DNA of 64,000 bases, taken from the NCBI GenBank assembly GCA_029215795.1, contig JARDYH010000001.1, forward strand, positions 395,783,154 through 395,847,153, given 5' to 3'. Position numbers and translations under genes: made by a program. This DNA comes from Anniella stebbinsi (Eukaryota > Chordata > Lepidosauria > Squamata > Anniellidae). Below the pieces are notes generated by a model. It did no database searches. It had not been told where the DNA came from and saw only the letters and a list, made by a program, of their open reading frames with translations. The first letter of the stretch is position 1, and the number at the start of each line of letters is the position of its first letter. Positions 1-13,700 of the stretch are shown here, in pieces.

Positions 1-424
1 CAGCTATAAGGGTGCGACAGTTTCTGTAACTTCCCTACTGGCTGAATTTGAGATTAAAATCACGGATCCAGAAGGATGGCTGTGGAGCTTTGAACTTGTC
101 ATTGACCGTGGTGATTGCCACCCCACGGTCAGAGCCAGAGGATCCGCTTTGTCTGCTGCCATGGCGCAAATGATGCCACTTTAGCCTACTTTTTACATAC
201 TACCTTTACTTCAAGGGGGAACAGTAGTGCAGATCGCACCATCGTCTCAAGCCCTGCACTACTTTGACCTTCTTCAAAAGCCCTTTCTCTGATTCCACAG
301 AACAGCTGGTGGGGGTTGGGTACACATTCTCATGTCCTTTTATACCTCCAGGCACTGCCCGTGGTACGACTCGCTTCCTCAAAAGGCCCCCGATTAACAC
401 GCTTGTGGCACTGTTGCTTTTCAG
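1..424. other. BBS4 intron, partial
   Basis: No exon ending in a donor in the right phase is seen here. A pyrimidine-rich run leads into the acceptor at 424. Nothing else is recognised. Confidence 0.6.
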
Positions 425-536
425 CTTTAATATTTCGCTTGGAAGGGAAGATTCATGAGTCACTTGAGCTTTTCCAGACTTGTGCTATTCTGAAGCCTTG
501 GAGCGCAGACAACCTCAAGCAGGTGGCCCGATCGCT
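425..536 (+). CDS. BBS4: BBS4 exon, window exon 1
   Basis: Acceptor ttttcag at 418-424 and donor gtaagt at 537. It completes a split Ala codon, then encodes [17 protein letters not shown] and the end of the first TPR helix pair, finishing in ARSL with the Leu codon split 2+1. The preceding exon is outside the window. The intron that follows (537-1861) holds an L2-like LINE end and a palindromic MITE. Confidence 0.95.
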
Positions 537-3191
537 GTAAGTGCCATTTTATCCTTCAGATCGCAGATCGCATCAGGGTGGTGAGGTTCCCGAAGACTGT
601 TCCAGTTTCATTAGCCTCCATATTTGCACAATCTAACTTTACCTGTACGCAAGAAGAGCTTAGCTAGATCTGACCAAAGTGCCACTGGCTGCCTGTTGGT
701 GATCGGGCCAGGATTAAGGTTCTAGTACTAGTGTTCAAAGCCCTAAACAACTTGGGACCAGGGTACCTGAGAGAACGCCTTCTCCCTCACCAACCTACCT
801 GGCCACTAAGGTCATCTGAGGGCATGCTCCTGGTGGTTCCACATGGACCTATGGCCCGATCGGAGTCCATCAGGAGAAGAGTCTTCATCGTGGTGGCCCC
901 CTTCGTCTAGAACCCCCTGCCATTGGAGGTCAGGCAGGCGTCAATGTTGTATTGCTTTTGGCACCTCCTGAAAACATGATTGTTCCAAGAAGCTTTCCCG
1001 GAATGACCGGCCGTGGTTTAATCTGCACCTGTTCTTTTAAAATGTTTTTTTTTAATGATGTTTTTATTCTGCTTTTATTTTTTTACCTCCTTTATTCACC
1101 ACTCCAAAATCCTTGGACAGGGAACGGTATAGAAAGATTGTAAAGAAAGAAATAAATAAATATCCCAGCAGCTTCTTTTCCACAGTGGCCAGCCAGATGC
1201 CTCACGAAAGCCCAAAAATATGGCGTGAAGGCAATAGTCCCACTGCTATTACTTCCCCACCCCAGCGCTGCCTTTGAATATGGTGGTGCCAGACAGGCAT
1301 TGGTAGACCAGTCCCCTGTGAACTTGCTTAATACCCTTTTATAGCCATCTGAGCAGTGACCATCTCCACCAGAGGATAAATAGCATCCATCTGATCTGGA
1401 GCTATTAGGACAATGCATGTTGTACAGTTTAAAACTATGAGCCTCTGAGGGCACAATCCTATGCACGTGTAGACAAAAGTCCTACAACTCCCAGCATTCC
1501 CCAGACAGTGCCTTGCTGGCAGTTGTAGGGCTGTTTTGCGTGTGTCTAAACATGCATAGGATTGCACCCTGAATTATTCTCACCCTTCCAATCCCGAAAG
1601 GCTTTTACATTTATTTATTTTTAAAGAGAAAAATACGCAATATCCAACCTACAATAAGGCTTTTCAATCAACCAAGAGCAGGTATTGGGACGTGCTATCC
1701 ATCCCCAGTATATTAGATGGGAGGCTCTTGGGGCAGGTCTTGGTTATTCCGTTTGAGTCTTTACCCAGTAGGCATCTATAGAACTCCCTCGATGCCTGTG
1801 GCCGAGGAACATATTGCCCGTCCAGTCCGTCTGAAAAATAAGATGTGAAATTTTGTTGCAGGTTTCTCCTGGGGAAGCACAAAGCGGCCATTGAAGTGTA
1901 CAATGACGCAGCTCAGCACAACCAAAAGGACTGGGTACGCATGAAGGTTTCCCTTTCCTACTTCTAAACTGACTAGCTGACTAGAATTTGACGCATGCAG
2001 TTCAAGGGGTGACGTAGGGCCCATTTTTGCAGTCATTTTCCTCTACATGTGAACAGCAGCCCTGTGCAACTCACCTAGAGAAACTTTAATATGAATTTGG
2101 CTCTACACAGATGCAGCCTGTGGCCGTGGTAACTGGGGAAAGTGCTTCTGCCACAGCTGCTTGTATGGGGTACAGCCTGATTGAGGAAATAGGTTTCCCA
2201 ACATGATCATGGGGCAGATAGTGGGCAGGCTGTGGCTGCTCATGTATAGGGAGAAAGTGACAGTGTGTAGCAGTTATTCGTTCCATCTGCAGTCCGGTCG
2301 CTTTCCAGCCACTAGCCTATTTTGCAGATTCTAGCTGAAATGATACTGGGAGGAACATACAGCCTTTTCCCGAGGCAAAATGGAGGAAGCCCTGGCTTGC
2401 GTCTCCTCCAGATGTGCACACAGATGGCCGCCTGATTTAATATTCAGCAAGGAAACAAAACGTGGCTAGGTACACTCTCGTGGACCAAATGCCACACGTT
2501 GAGTGGTAAATCCTACCACAGGCAAAAGATAATGTACCAAGAAGGATTAGTCACTGTCACAGATGCCAAAAGGCATCACTGCCAAGGCACAGCCATTTAT
2601 TTATTTGGGACATTTTTTGTCCCTTTTTTTTTCAGCCAAAGTGCTCTCAGAGTGGCAAATAAAGCTTTAAAAGCAATAAAACAATAACAATTGGGTACCG
2701 TAAACATGGACAAAACAGCCAGAACATGTCTGTGCCGGACCATGTTAAATCAGCAGTCTATAAATGAGGGTGAGGAATTCATCTGGGGTAAACTTTTGGG
2801 GACTGCATGGTGATGTTGGGCGGTGCTAGATCCAAAAGTGGGTGAGGCCACCTCTCTCTCTCCCAAAGGCTGCTGGGGAAAGAAGACAGAGCTCTCCCCA
2901 GAGGTCTGAGCTGATCACTTGCAGAGGGCTTTTGAAATTACCCTGATGGCCGCAAGTTGCCCACCCCGATATAAAAGCTTTAGAGGCTTGGGCAAATACA
3001 AAAACAAAAACTCCTCACCTGGCACCAAAAATGCATCAAACTCCACACCGTGTGAGCCTTCCTGGAGAGAACATTGCCCCGTTGAGGTGCTGCAGCTGAA
3101 AAGACTGTATTACTCTTCTTTTCTCCAAAAGCCATGAGTGAGACGTTTCACTTGAATATGCAGGCATGTCCTTTTGCTGCCAAGGGTCTCC

Positions 3192-3239
<48 letters not shown>

Positions 3240-6200
3240 AGGGAGGGAGGGAGGGAGCATTTTGGTCCAGGTTATCAAACTCAATTTCGGGGTCATCATT
3301 ATTATCTTACATACAGGATGATGTGGCTAACTATCACCAGTAACAGAGGGGGCAATGAATGATGTATTCCTTTTCCTTCTGTGGTGTTAAATTTTATATT
3401 GATCTGAAAGATGACCCTTTCAGACAGAAAGCAGCCTGTTCTATGAACATTAATGGTTGAATCAGACTGAGCCAGCTGAGCCGCAGAAATGACAAAAGCA
3501 GGGAGATACATCTGACCATCCTTTGTCAGGTTCAAAAGTGCCGCAGCGTGTTAGTTAGGTTAGGAAAACCATAGCTTGAGTGACAATGCCCAATCTTCTC
3601 CTGTTAATACATTTTCAAGGTTTTCAGTGTACTGTTGAAAAAGACTCATTTGTATCACTTGATAACTCCAGGAAAAAAATCATCCACGTTTTGTTTGATC
3701 GTGGCTTGTATATTTCCCTGTTTCTCAAGGAAGTTAATGAGTGGGTTTATTTGTTGAAGGGTTAACGGTATTCATCTGATCTTTCAGGGAGCCCAGAGTG
3801 TCAGCCATAGGTGAGGTTTTAGTTTAGGTATTGTATCTATATACTTGATTCTGTGATTCAGCCAGGTTTTCTGGTGTGTAATCTCTTTAGATGTTTCTTG
3901 CCAGCTGTGCTGATTAGCTTGCAAACACTTCTCGGCACATTTCCTAAGGTGTTAGCCATAAACCTTTCCACATCTGGAAGGAATACTCTCCTCTGAGATA
4001 GGCACAGAACCATAACAATTCATTAATTCGTTCATTCATTCGGTGAATAAATTGTGGTGGTTATTCTCTGGTATTGATTCACTGTTGGCCGGCTGTGCTA
4101 TTTAGAACTTCAGTGGAACCCTGAAAGCATCCCTATGATGTTGAACTAGCACACTGACATGCCCTATAACTACATATATCTTTCGTTTTATTACCTGATA
4201 TGGATGTGTATTGGTTCTGGTATTTATTTTCTGCATGCATGAGTTAATACATCACTGACAAGACCAAGGCCAGAATTTTATGCAAAATCCCAGTGATAGT
4301 TGTCAAAAGAAAGCTAATGTGTCTGGCTATTTATTTATGTATTTATTTATTGCCAAGTTTCCAGGTTCATTTTTTTTCTGTATAGCATCTTTGGCAGAGG
4401 AATTATGATCTATTGAATTTTTATTATTGATCTTGGAAGGCCAAGTAAGTTACAGTATTTGGCAGTTCGTAAAGAGATGCAGTAGAGAGATTTGTTAAGC
4501 TCAACTCTAAGGCATTTTGCACTATTACTTCTGGGTGGGACTCATCTGGTAACAGACTGAGAAAACAGGGTGGCCCATTTGGTGGTGGAATCTTTCCATA
4601 GACTGCATCATCCCTAGTTTTTGAGCGCATTGTTTTTTTCATTTGCAGTTAGTTTTGTGGCGCAAAAAAACAATATTTTGTTACACTGAGTGTCAGGTTC
4701 TTATCCCCTCACGTACTGCACACAATTTACGAATGTCCCCTTTTCTTTCACACCTAGGAGATTTGTCACAACCTGGGTGTCTGTTACATGCACCTGAAGT
4801 ATTTCAACAAGGTAAATCTGGACAGTTGTCTGGTAGACAATCTACTGGTTTTGTTGCACACAGGAGAATCCTCAATGATTCTGTGAGACTAGGACAGGAG
4901 TCCCCAACCTTTATGGGCCCATGGACTCAATATGCTACATATCTTGCATGTAGCAAATAACTTGCATGGAAGGCAACGTGATAAAAAAAGGGCTTTGCTT
5001 TTGTAAGGATTATTTCATGACTGGCAGGTTTGCAACCAGCCTCATTTTCTAACGCTTTGAACCGCTAGAATTGTTTTCTTAAAACAACCCCTGCTGTCCT
5101 AAGAAGTTGCACACAACTGATAGCCAAGGCCATTCTCATTAGCATGTTGCTAGCAGAAAGCAGGAGGAGAAAAGAAGGCCCCATAGGAGGATGCCAGCCT
5201 CTCCAGGAATAGTACAGTAAAATAACCTTGTTGGTTCAAGCGTAAATTCTCCCAATTCATAAGAGGGTACTTCATTCTGACTGGAAGGCCGGATTCCAGG
5301 TTTTGTTACCGTGTAAATTTAAGCTCCCCTGTGAAAGGGAGCTTCAGTCCTAGAGGACATCTGCTGCTGATCTATGACCTGCAGGCTCTCTGATAATCAC
5401 ATTGAGCCATCCGGCCCTGTGTGTCACGTGACTGGCTCCCGCTCCCGCATTGTTAGGATTTAAGGCCTCTTATGAGTGATGAAGCCATCTCAGATTTTAT
5501 TCTTCTGGTAATATTACAGCCCTCCGGTCAGCACTTGTTCTACATCCCTCTAGCAGGAGCATTGTTAGGGGGGATGCTCCAGTTCAAACCTTGTGAGCCA
5601 TGCCAACGCCCCTCTAACATTTGGGGGAGCATATGCATTTGCATGACATGATCTTTGGTTTTAATTGGAAGCTTTGCCTCGCGTCTTAATGTGCCATTAG
5701 TGTGTGAAACGCCCCGCCGCTATACGCGGCGTGCATTCCTGGCACTGAAGTCACGTGGGCCTATAAAATATAATGAAGCCTATAGAGTGTGCTGGCATTT
5801 TCACTTTTTAGTAATGAATACCCTGTGCTGCATAATTCTTTCACTTTGTCAGCATCTCTCTCTCCCTCCTTTAACGTGCCTGGGGAAAAAAGAAACCTTT
5901 GCAACCTTTCATTCCTGTCCCGTCGGCTGGGCCCGGAGGAGGAAAAGAGGCCATTGGAATCGATGCGTCTCATTGGAGGGGATTAACAATGTGCTGAGGA
6001 GGAGCACTTCTGCTCCTTTGTGCAGTTCAGCAGCCCTCAAGCCTCAATGCTGGGATAAGCGTTTTGTGGAATGATGAACTGTAAAAGCCTCGGCTACATC
6101 CAATCCTCCGGGTCCCCGCAGAACGGCAAATCCTGGCATCCAAGTGTGTCCAGGCTGAAATGACCCGGGATGACAAGAAGGAGAAGGGCAAAGCCAATGC

Positions 6201-7702
6201 AGCTGCAGCTCCAGGGCCATGTCCACTGCCCAGCCTGGCTGGGGCATTCGAGGAAAGAGGGGTAGAAAAGAACCTCTGCTTTTAACTCACATCCTGCAGG
6301 AATTTGGAAAGGGGCAGCGGGACACCTCCATGCAAGAATTACATTCATAAGAGAAGAGAACAATAACCCCCGAGAGGCAAGAGGGCTTGGGAAATTCTCC
6401 AGAGAGTTCAGGTTGGCCCAGCCAAGGGGATTGAGGAATAAACGGGCAAGCGACCTTTAAAGATCAAGTGGCGTCTATAATTGTCTGAAGGAGAGGGGAG
6501 GCAGGGGCAGCGATTGGGTAACTTGCTGCCATCTCCCCCTTGTCACAAAGGGGTAGATGCTTCACATCTAGGGTGGGGAAGCGAGGGAGCAGTTAGTCCT
6601 AGGTGGGAGCAGGTACTTGGGGAGGGACTGCAGCGCACATTTTGCCTGCAAAAGGTCCCAGGCTCAGTCCTTCGCATTTCCAGAGAAGAGGAGCATCAAT
6701 AGCCAGACTGGGAATGACCTTTCCCTGCCAGAGTCCTTGAAGAGCAACTGTCCTTTAGTATAGACCAGCCCTTCCCAACCTGGTGCCTTCTGGACGTGTT
6801 GGACTGCAACATCCATCATCCCCCGTCACAATGTCCATGGGTTGGGGAAGGCTGGAGTAGACAATCCTGGGTCAGATAGACCAATGTGTATAAGGCTGCT
6901 TCGTATGTTTATACTTTTCTTATTTTTCGGAGGGCTCCCTGAGCTTTTTCTAACATGCTGCCTTTCTGCTTTTCAATTTCTGCAACCATGAAAACTACAA
7001 GCAGGGTTTTTTTAAAAAGGGAACTGAATTTCTCAATTCTAATGGGAGCCCACTGGCTGCAGAAATGTGCCGGAAGACAGTGGAACGAGGGTTGGGGTGT
7101 CTCTTGCCCCTCATAGCATACGAACCAGTGCTCGGGAGGGGGATCGATTTAATATGAAGTTGTCAGTTTCATCGAGCCTGTTCTCTGTGCTACACTCAGG
7201 CCAAAGATCAGCTAAGCAACGCCCTGCAGCTCAACCGACACGACCTGACATACATGATGCTGGGGAAAGTCTACCTGTTGGAGGGGAATAAAGACCAAGC
7301 CACTGAAGTCTATACAAAAGCTGTGGAGTAAGTCCCATTTCTTCCTTTCTTCTGTTTGGAGAGATGGGAAACGTTTCTTGTGCCCAGCAATTGATCCAGT
7401 TGCATAGATTTGGAAAGCTCTTTTCTCTTTACCAGTCTTAACTTCTCTTGACCTAGCCAAAAGGATGGCCGTTCTGGATCGCTGCTTCCGCTGGCACAAG
7501 GAGCCTTTAGGTGTCCCTTTGGAGCACGTAGATGTGTATTGGGATTATTCAGACCTGAGGCTATAGGTCAGGGTGGGCAAGTGCAGCCTGCCAGACGCTG
7601 TTGGACTGCAACTCCCAACATCCCTTACCACTGGCTATACTGGCTACGGCTGATGCCAGTTGCAGTCCAAGGCATTTGCAGGGCTGCAGGTTGCCCACCC
7701 CT

Positions 7703-7739
<37 letters not shown>

Positions 7740-10700
7740 TTATTTCTTACTCGCCTCTCCCTCTGGATCTGTAGGCTGAAGCTACAGAAAAACCAAATGC
7801 ATTGTAGTAGCCTAGGGCTCAGGTCCTTTGGGCTATTTCTGAAGGCAGAGTTCTAATACTAGCACCTGCGGTCCCATCGGCAGAGCTGATCACAGGTAGC
7901 TGAGCATCCTTAGCTGAATTTCTTACTGAACTATTTCCTGAAAGCAGAAAAAAGTCCTGTATTTTGCCCTTAACGCACATATCTCTGCCCCCACCCACCC
8001 ATCCACATTGAAATAGTTAAAGGGGTCTCTCTTGCAAGCGCCCCCACCGAGTGTTTGTTTATGCTTATAAAAATAGGAGTGTTATATAGATATTGCACAT
8101 CACAACATGTGCCAAATCCAAGCTGCTTGAATCTGATTTTTCCAGTAAACAATGCCAGAATGCCAGGTTACTGGAAAAGAATTGCAGAATTGCCCACCAT
8201 CCTGAATACGAATGAAAGTTGTTCATTTGGCATATACAGCAAAATCCTACAGTTTATTTCCTGTACATTTGTCTGTACCGGAGTTACGTTTTGTAACTCA
8301 GAAGACGAGTTGGCCTGTTACTTTGGAGGTCTGCCTCACACTCCTCATCTGACCAACAGCTCCGTTTTAAGGTCATATATTTGGGCAATTTCGTATATTT
8401 TGTAATAATACATATATTCTTTGATCCAAGTCTTGGTCTGTGTTTAATAGCAAATATCCACCTGCTTTTAAGTCTAAAGCGCATCCTTCTCATGGCACAT
8501 CACTTTTCTGGACCCAAGATCAGTTTTTTCACTTGTCAGTCAGTTACATGTGTACATATGCCTGTTTCAGTATACACGTAACTGAGGATATGTGGTAACA
8601 GTTTATCTTCACTGTTCTCCAATATTGAGAATATAGTACCCATGCTACACAAGTCATTTATGATATCAATTCTGTATAGTGTCTTGCTCATCTTTTTTGC
8701 AGGGGGGAATAAGTAAAGCATAAATCCTAAAATCAATTTGAATACCTGCTATCTTATGAATGATGTTCCTAACGTCTAACCGAAATGTGTGAGCCACAGG
8801 GTGTGATGACTATCAATGTTATAATGTGTCAACTTCCTTTTTACACTTCCAGCAAAGTGGGTCACATTCAAAGGCTTTAAATAGAATTGCGGGTGTGGGT
8901 GTTTTTAGTTGGAATATTTTGTCTTTTATTCCTTGCACTGTTTGTGTGGAATTTTAATGTAAACTGATCAGAGAATTTTGCTGCAGAGCGGTATATAAAC
9001 TGAATGAATAAATAAGCCTCTTGTAGGTAGCGGGGAAGCCTTTGGTGGATCCGGTGCCACAGCCAATTTAAAATACTTGGGGTTATGGCTGTTGCTGCTA
9101 CCGCATGGGTCAGTTAGGAGTGGAATATTTCAGAAGAGGATGTATTTCAGCCTGGAGCACTTAGAGTTCTGCCAGATGAGTTTACGGTCGCTTTCTGACC
9201 GAGCCATGCTACGGCACACATGAGCTGGTAAAACTATTCTTAATCTGCAAGGGCAGGACTGGTCCTTCAATTAAACTGGAGGCACACTGCTTTGGGTGGC
9301 AAGTTTTGGGGGGTGTACCGTCAATGGGCAGCAACTTGTAAATTATTCAATACACCATATATTTTTTATCATCCTGATGGGGAATATTTCTGTTTTCTGT
9401 CCCGGAGCCAAAATGTCTCTTGGGCCATGTCGTTTGAAACTAATTTATTCCCTCACAATAGATGCTGCTCTGTATTAATAATGGCTCCAGATGTGTTAAA
9501 ACTCCAGGGACTCTTTTTATATATTTCAGGTTCTCTCCAGAAAACACGGAGCTCCTTACAACTCTGGGCTTGCTCTACCTGGAGGTATGGGCTATTGTTA
9601 ATCGGTTAACTGTTTAATGCAGCCCAGCAGGCCTGCATAATGTTCATGTTCAAGCATCCCTGTGTTAGTTAGAGGAGCTTCTCAAGTCACATTGGCAAAA
9701 TGGAACTGTCCCTCCTATATATCCTCTTTAGTTCCCCAAGGAGAGTAACTTGATGCCGTGCAGTTGAGCCAAGGCAGGAAAGCTGATAGGCCTGCTTTTG
9801 TCACTGCCTGTTCCACATTTAATAAAACACTCGTTTCGTGACTTCTCTGTATACAAAAGAACTACAGAAATATGAGATGCAAAGGCTTAGAAACATCTAG
9901 AAATGACTTGAAAGAGATTAAATCCTGATTCTGACTAGTAGGGAGCCTGGTGCTTCAAAGGAAGCAAATGTTTAAACTGCTTCTACAAGCACAATTTTCT
10001 CCCAAATTAGCACTCCCTGCTTTGAGATAGACACCATTCTTAGCACTGGGGAAAAGCTCAAGGGCTTTGGAGCCACACAGATCAGAACTGAAAGAGGCTG
10101 GTGGAGCTAATGTTGGCTGAACACAAGGGATGCGCACGGACCCCCTGGATCGCATCCGAACCGGGATCGGAACTGGGGTTGGCGTGTCGGATTGGATCAG
10201 AGGTTTTCTGGATCAGATCGGACCCGATCCCAATCCGAAAATCAGAAGCCATTTTAGGTGTTTTCGCCATAGGCTTGCATTGGAGAACAGAAAGCTTTCG
10301 CCCAATGCAAGTCTATGAGGAAAACATGGGGGCAGGTGAGTGGGGGCCTAACTCCCCCCTTCCTGTCCCTCCCCCCCACTCGTGCTCCTTACCTGCTGGG
10401 GCCGTTCGCTGCCGTCTGCTGTCACCCGCGGGCGGCAGAGAATAGCAGTGGATGGACCCGGCAGGTAAGCCCCCTCCCCCCCACTTGCACTCCTTACCTG
10501 CTGGGGCCATCCGCTGCCGTCTGCTGGCCCCTTCTACTGAGAAACAGGCTTCGCAGCCTGCGTCTCTGTAGCGCACTGGGTGACGTCATCTACTGTTTCT
10601 CAGTAGAAGGTACCAGCGGATGGCAGTGGACGGCCCCGGCAGGTAAGGAGTGTGAGTGGGGGGAGGAGGTCCGATCCTCCGAACTCTTCCGATCCGGATC

Positions 10701-13700
10701 AGGTCCTGTCGGATCGGATGAGATCGGACGATCCAGATGCGGGGATCGTAATCGGATAATTTTATCTGATTTTGGCCGGATCAGGTCCGGATCGTGGATC
10801 AGCCCCGATCCGGTGCACACCCCTACTGAACACCCCCTAGCTCTCCCTATAATGCATCCGTTCCTCTCCCCCCGAGCTCTCTGGGTGAATTCTTTGGGGA
10901 GAAAAAACATGGTCTTTCCCAGCTTTTTCTGAAAAAGCTAAGGAAAAAGCCAAGCCCACAGAAATTTGCTCTTAACCCTCCTGCTAGGCCTTCTACTTTG
11001 CAAGAACCATCAAGGGCGGCTGGCTGGTGGGGTGAACTCATTTATGGGCCCAGCCCAGACTTGAAAGTTTCTGCATTCAAAACTCCCCAGTTCCAGAGTT
11101 TGCCCCCATCTCAATGCAGAGGGGCATATGACAGAGGGGCATGGCTGTAAATCAGAAATGTGCCTAATAGGGTATATCTGGAACAGGGGGTGGGTGGGGG
11201 ATCTTTTTCAGGCCAAGGGGGCTGTTTGCCAGCGGTGGCCAAGGCGAAACACTGTTGCTTCCAGGGAAAGACTTAGTAAGCCTTGAAAAATGGGTGCTTG
11301 AAAATTCCTGGCTGCCGTTCATTTCCCAGCAGCTTCAGTAATGGCCCAACAGTATCTGGCTTAGAGAGCAGCTTTCACCCGAAGGAGTGGCATCTCAGCG
11401 TTCTGGGGGGCAGGAGAAGCTGGGGGCTGTTTGCTTTCTGTAGAGAAAGGCCCCTTCAGAGTCAAAGTGTAGGGTGTGTCAGCCAGAGAGAACCAGCGTG
11501 GCCCACTGGATGGTGTGTGCAGCTGGGCTTCCTAGTTCTGCTCTTTCGAGCACCGGTGGGATGCGAGTGTTGCTTTTACTTGTTTCTCGTGATGGTCGGA
11601 GGCCCTGCTCTAGCTGGAGCCACATGAAGCAACTCCCAATGGCATCACAAGCAGCAATGAACGTGTTGTGCGTCCTTATCTCCTGATGCTTTAAAAAAAA
11701 AATTACCATTATCTTCTTTTAGCTCGAGGTTTATCAGAAAGCCTTTGAGCATCTTGGGAATGCCCTCACGTATGATCCCAGCAACTATAAGGTACCTCGG
11801 GGTATACAGATGTATTGCATTGTTGGCTGGAAGATACATTTTTAAATACTGCTAACTTGAGGGTGGGAATATGCATGTCACCGAATGGTAGCCCAAGACA
11901 GCAACTGAATAAACTGGTCAGGGAGCAGTGGAGTAGCATGAACTACCTGTATCAGGCTTGGATAACATATGGCCTTTTTTTAAAAGGTGGTTTTAGCGCT
12001 ACCTTTTAAAACGGTGCTTTTAGCGCTTTTAGAGCCCTAAAATGGTCACATGTAACTTAGAACAAGATAATTTTAACCCTTTCAGCACTATGGGAGGGAT
12101 TGCTGTCATTTTTTTCCTTTTGGGAGGCACCCTGCAGACTGCACAATTCTCTGTGGGGTGCAGGCCATGGAGGGGGTGTCCAAGGACAAACGTGGCCCAT
12201 CTTTATATCATTTAGACATGTTTCCCCAACCAAGGCCCCTCCAGAAAGGTTTGACTATGACTCCCACAACCCTTGCCAACATGGTCAAAACCTGAAGTTC
12301 AATGTATTAAGGGCACCTAGTTGGGGAAGGCTGATCTAGGCTGTTTCCTAGTGCTCGGGTCCTGTTGCAACAAGGTTTCAGACATCTCCGGGTTTTGGAT
12401 GTACTCCTCATCCTTAGCAAAATGTTTCCCCATTTAGTGCTCTGGAAATGTAATGTCTTTGCACCAGATTTACTTGCCCACATGGGTGAAAAGCCCAATT
12501 AGTAAGCCAGCTGCAATAGGGTGTGTGTTTGTTTTAAAGGCCATTTTGGCAGCTGGCAGCATGATGCAGACGCATGGAGACTTTGACGTAGCCCTCACCA
12601 AGTACCGGGTGGTCGCTTGCGCCGTTCCTGAGAGCCCCCCGCTCTGGAACAACATTGGGATGTGCTTTTTCGGAAAAAAGAAATACGTGGCGGTAGGTGT
12701 GTGTCTCATGCCCCCCCCATCCTCCCTCTCTCCTTTTTTCCATAGGGTCACACGCAGGGGTCCTGCTTCTGTTTTAGTTTGCTGCCAACCCCTCCCTCCC
12801 CCAACTCCTCTGGCATACAGAAAGGGCTTTGAACTGGGCAGGCAGGCATTTCTCTCAATTGCACCCCTGTATGGAGAAACAGACCACTGTTTCTCCCTTT
12901 CCTATACCCTAGGAAAATGCCCATCTTTCCCTCAAGCCAGGGTTTCATCTCTGTTGAACTGATGTTTGAAGAAGCAGCAGGGGAGAGAAGTGCCCTATTT
13001 TTCCATACCCCAGTGAAACTTGAGAGCTCAAACATGGGGATTTGTGCTGCTGGGCATCTTTCTAACCAGAGGAGGTTGGCTAGTGGATTTGTGAACACCT
13101 GATCAGGCACCAAAGCCCCATTTATTTGAAGCATTAGCCCAGCACTGAGATTTTTTAGCCATGTGGCTTAGAAGGTACAAGCATTTTTATTTTTGTTGTT
13201 AATTGCATCTGTTTTTAAAGGCTATTCATAGATTTCCATTGACCAAGAAGTTGTATTCTTCCCCAAGTTAATCAGTTGCTTTTTTAGCACCCATATTATT
13301 ATTTTTTATCCCTCTGAACTATTTAGCTGCATGTTGACATTCTGCACTTTACTGGTTCTACTATATCTTAAATCAGGGGTGGGCAACTTGTGGCCCTCCA
13401 GATGTTTTGGTCTAGACTCCCATCAGCCCTAGCCTGCATAACCAATGGTAAGGGATCACGGGAGTTGTAGGCCAAACACCTGGAGGGCCACCTCTGCCTT
13501 AAATAATCACAATATATTAATTTTATTTATTTATTTAAAACATTTCTTGGCCGCCTTTCAGGGCAAAGCCCTCAAGGCGGCTTACAAGAAAATACATAAA
13601 ATAGTAAAAGCAATAAAGCATTAAAAATATTAGAAGCAATAAAACAGCAGTTAAAACAATAAAACCAACAATAAAACCAGCCGGAACAACAATAGCAGCA

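Noticed and set aside
1..424. Search for the preceding BBS4 exon
   Set aside because: No segment encodes the expected residues with a donor in phase; that exon lies outside the window.
5740..5775. Promoter-like gtcacgtgggcctataaaat
   Set aside because: E-box and TATA-like words close together, but inside a BBS4 intron with no exon downstream. Probably chance or an old repeat.
10315..10932. Open frame of about 205 codons on the + strand
   Set aside because: It lies mostly in the GC-rich hAT-like element, is low in complexity and has overlapping open frames on the other strand. No family resemblance.
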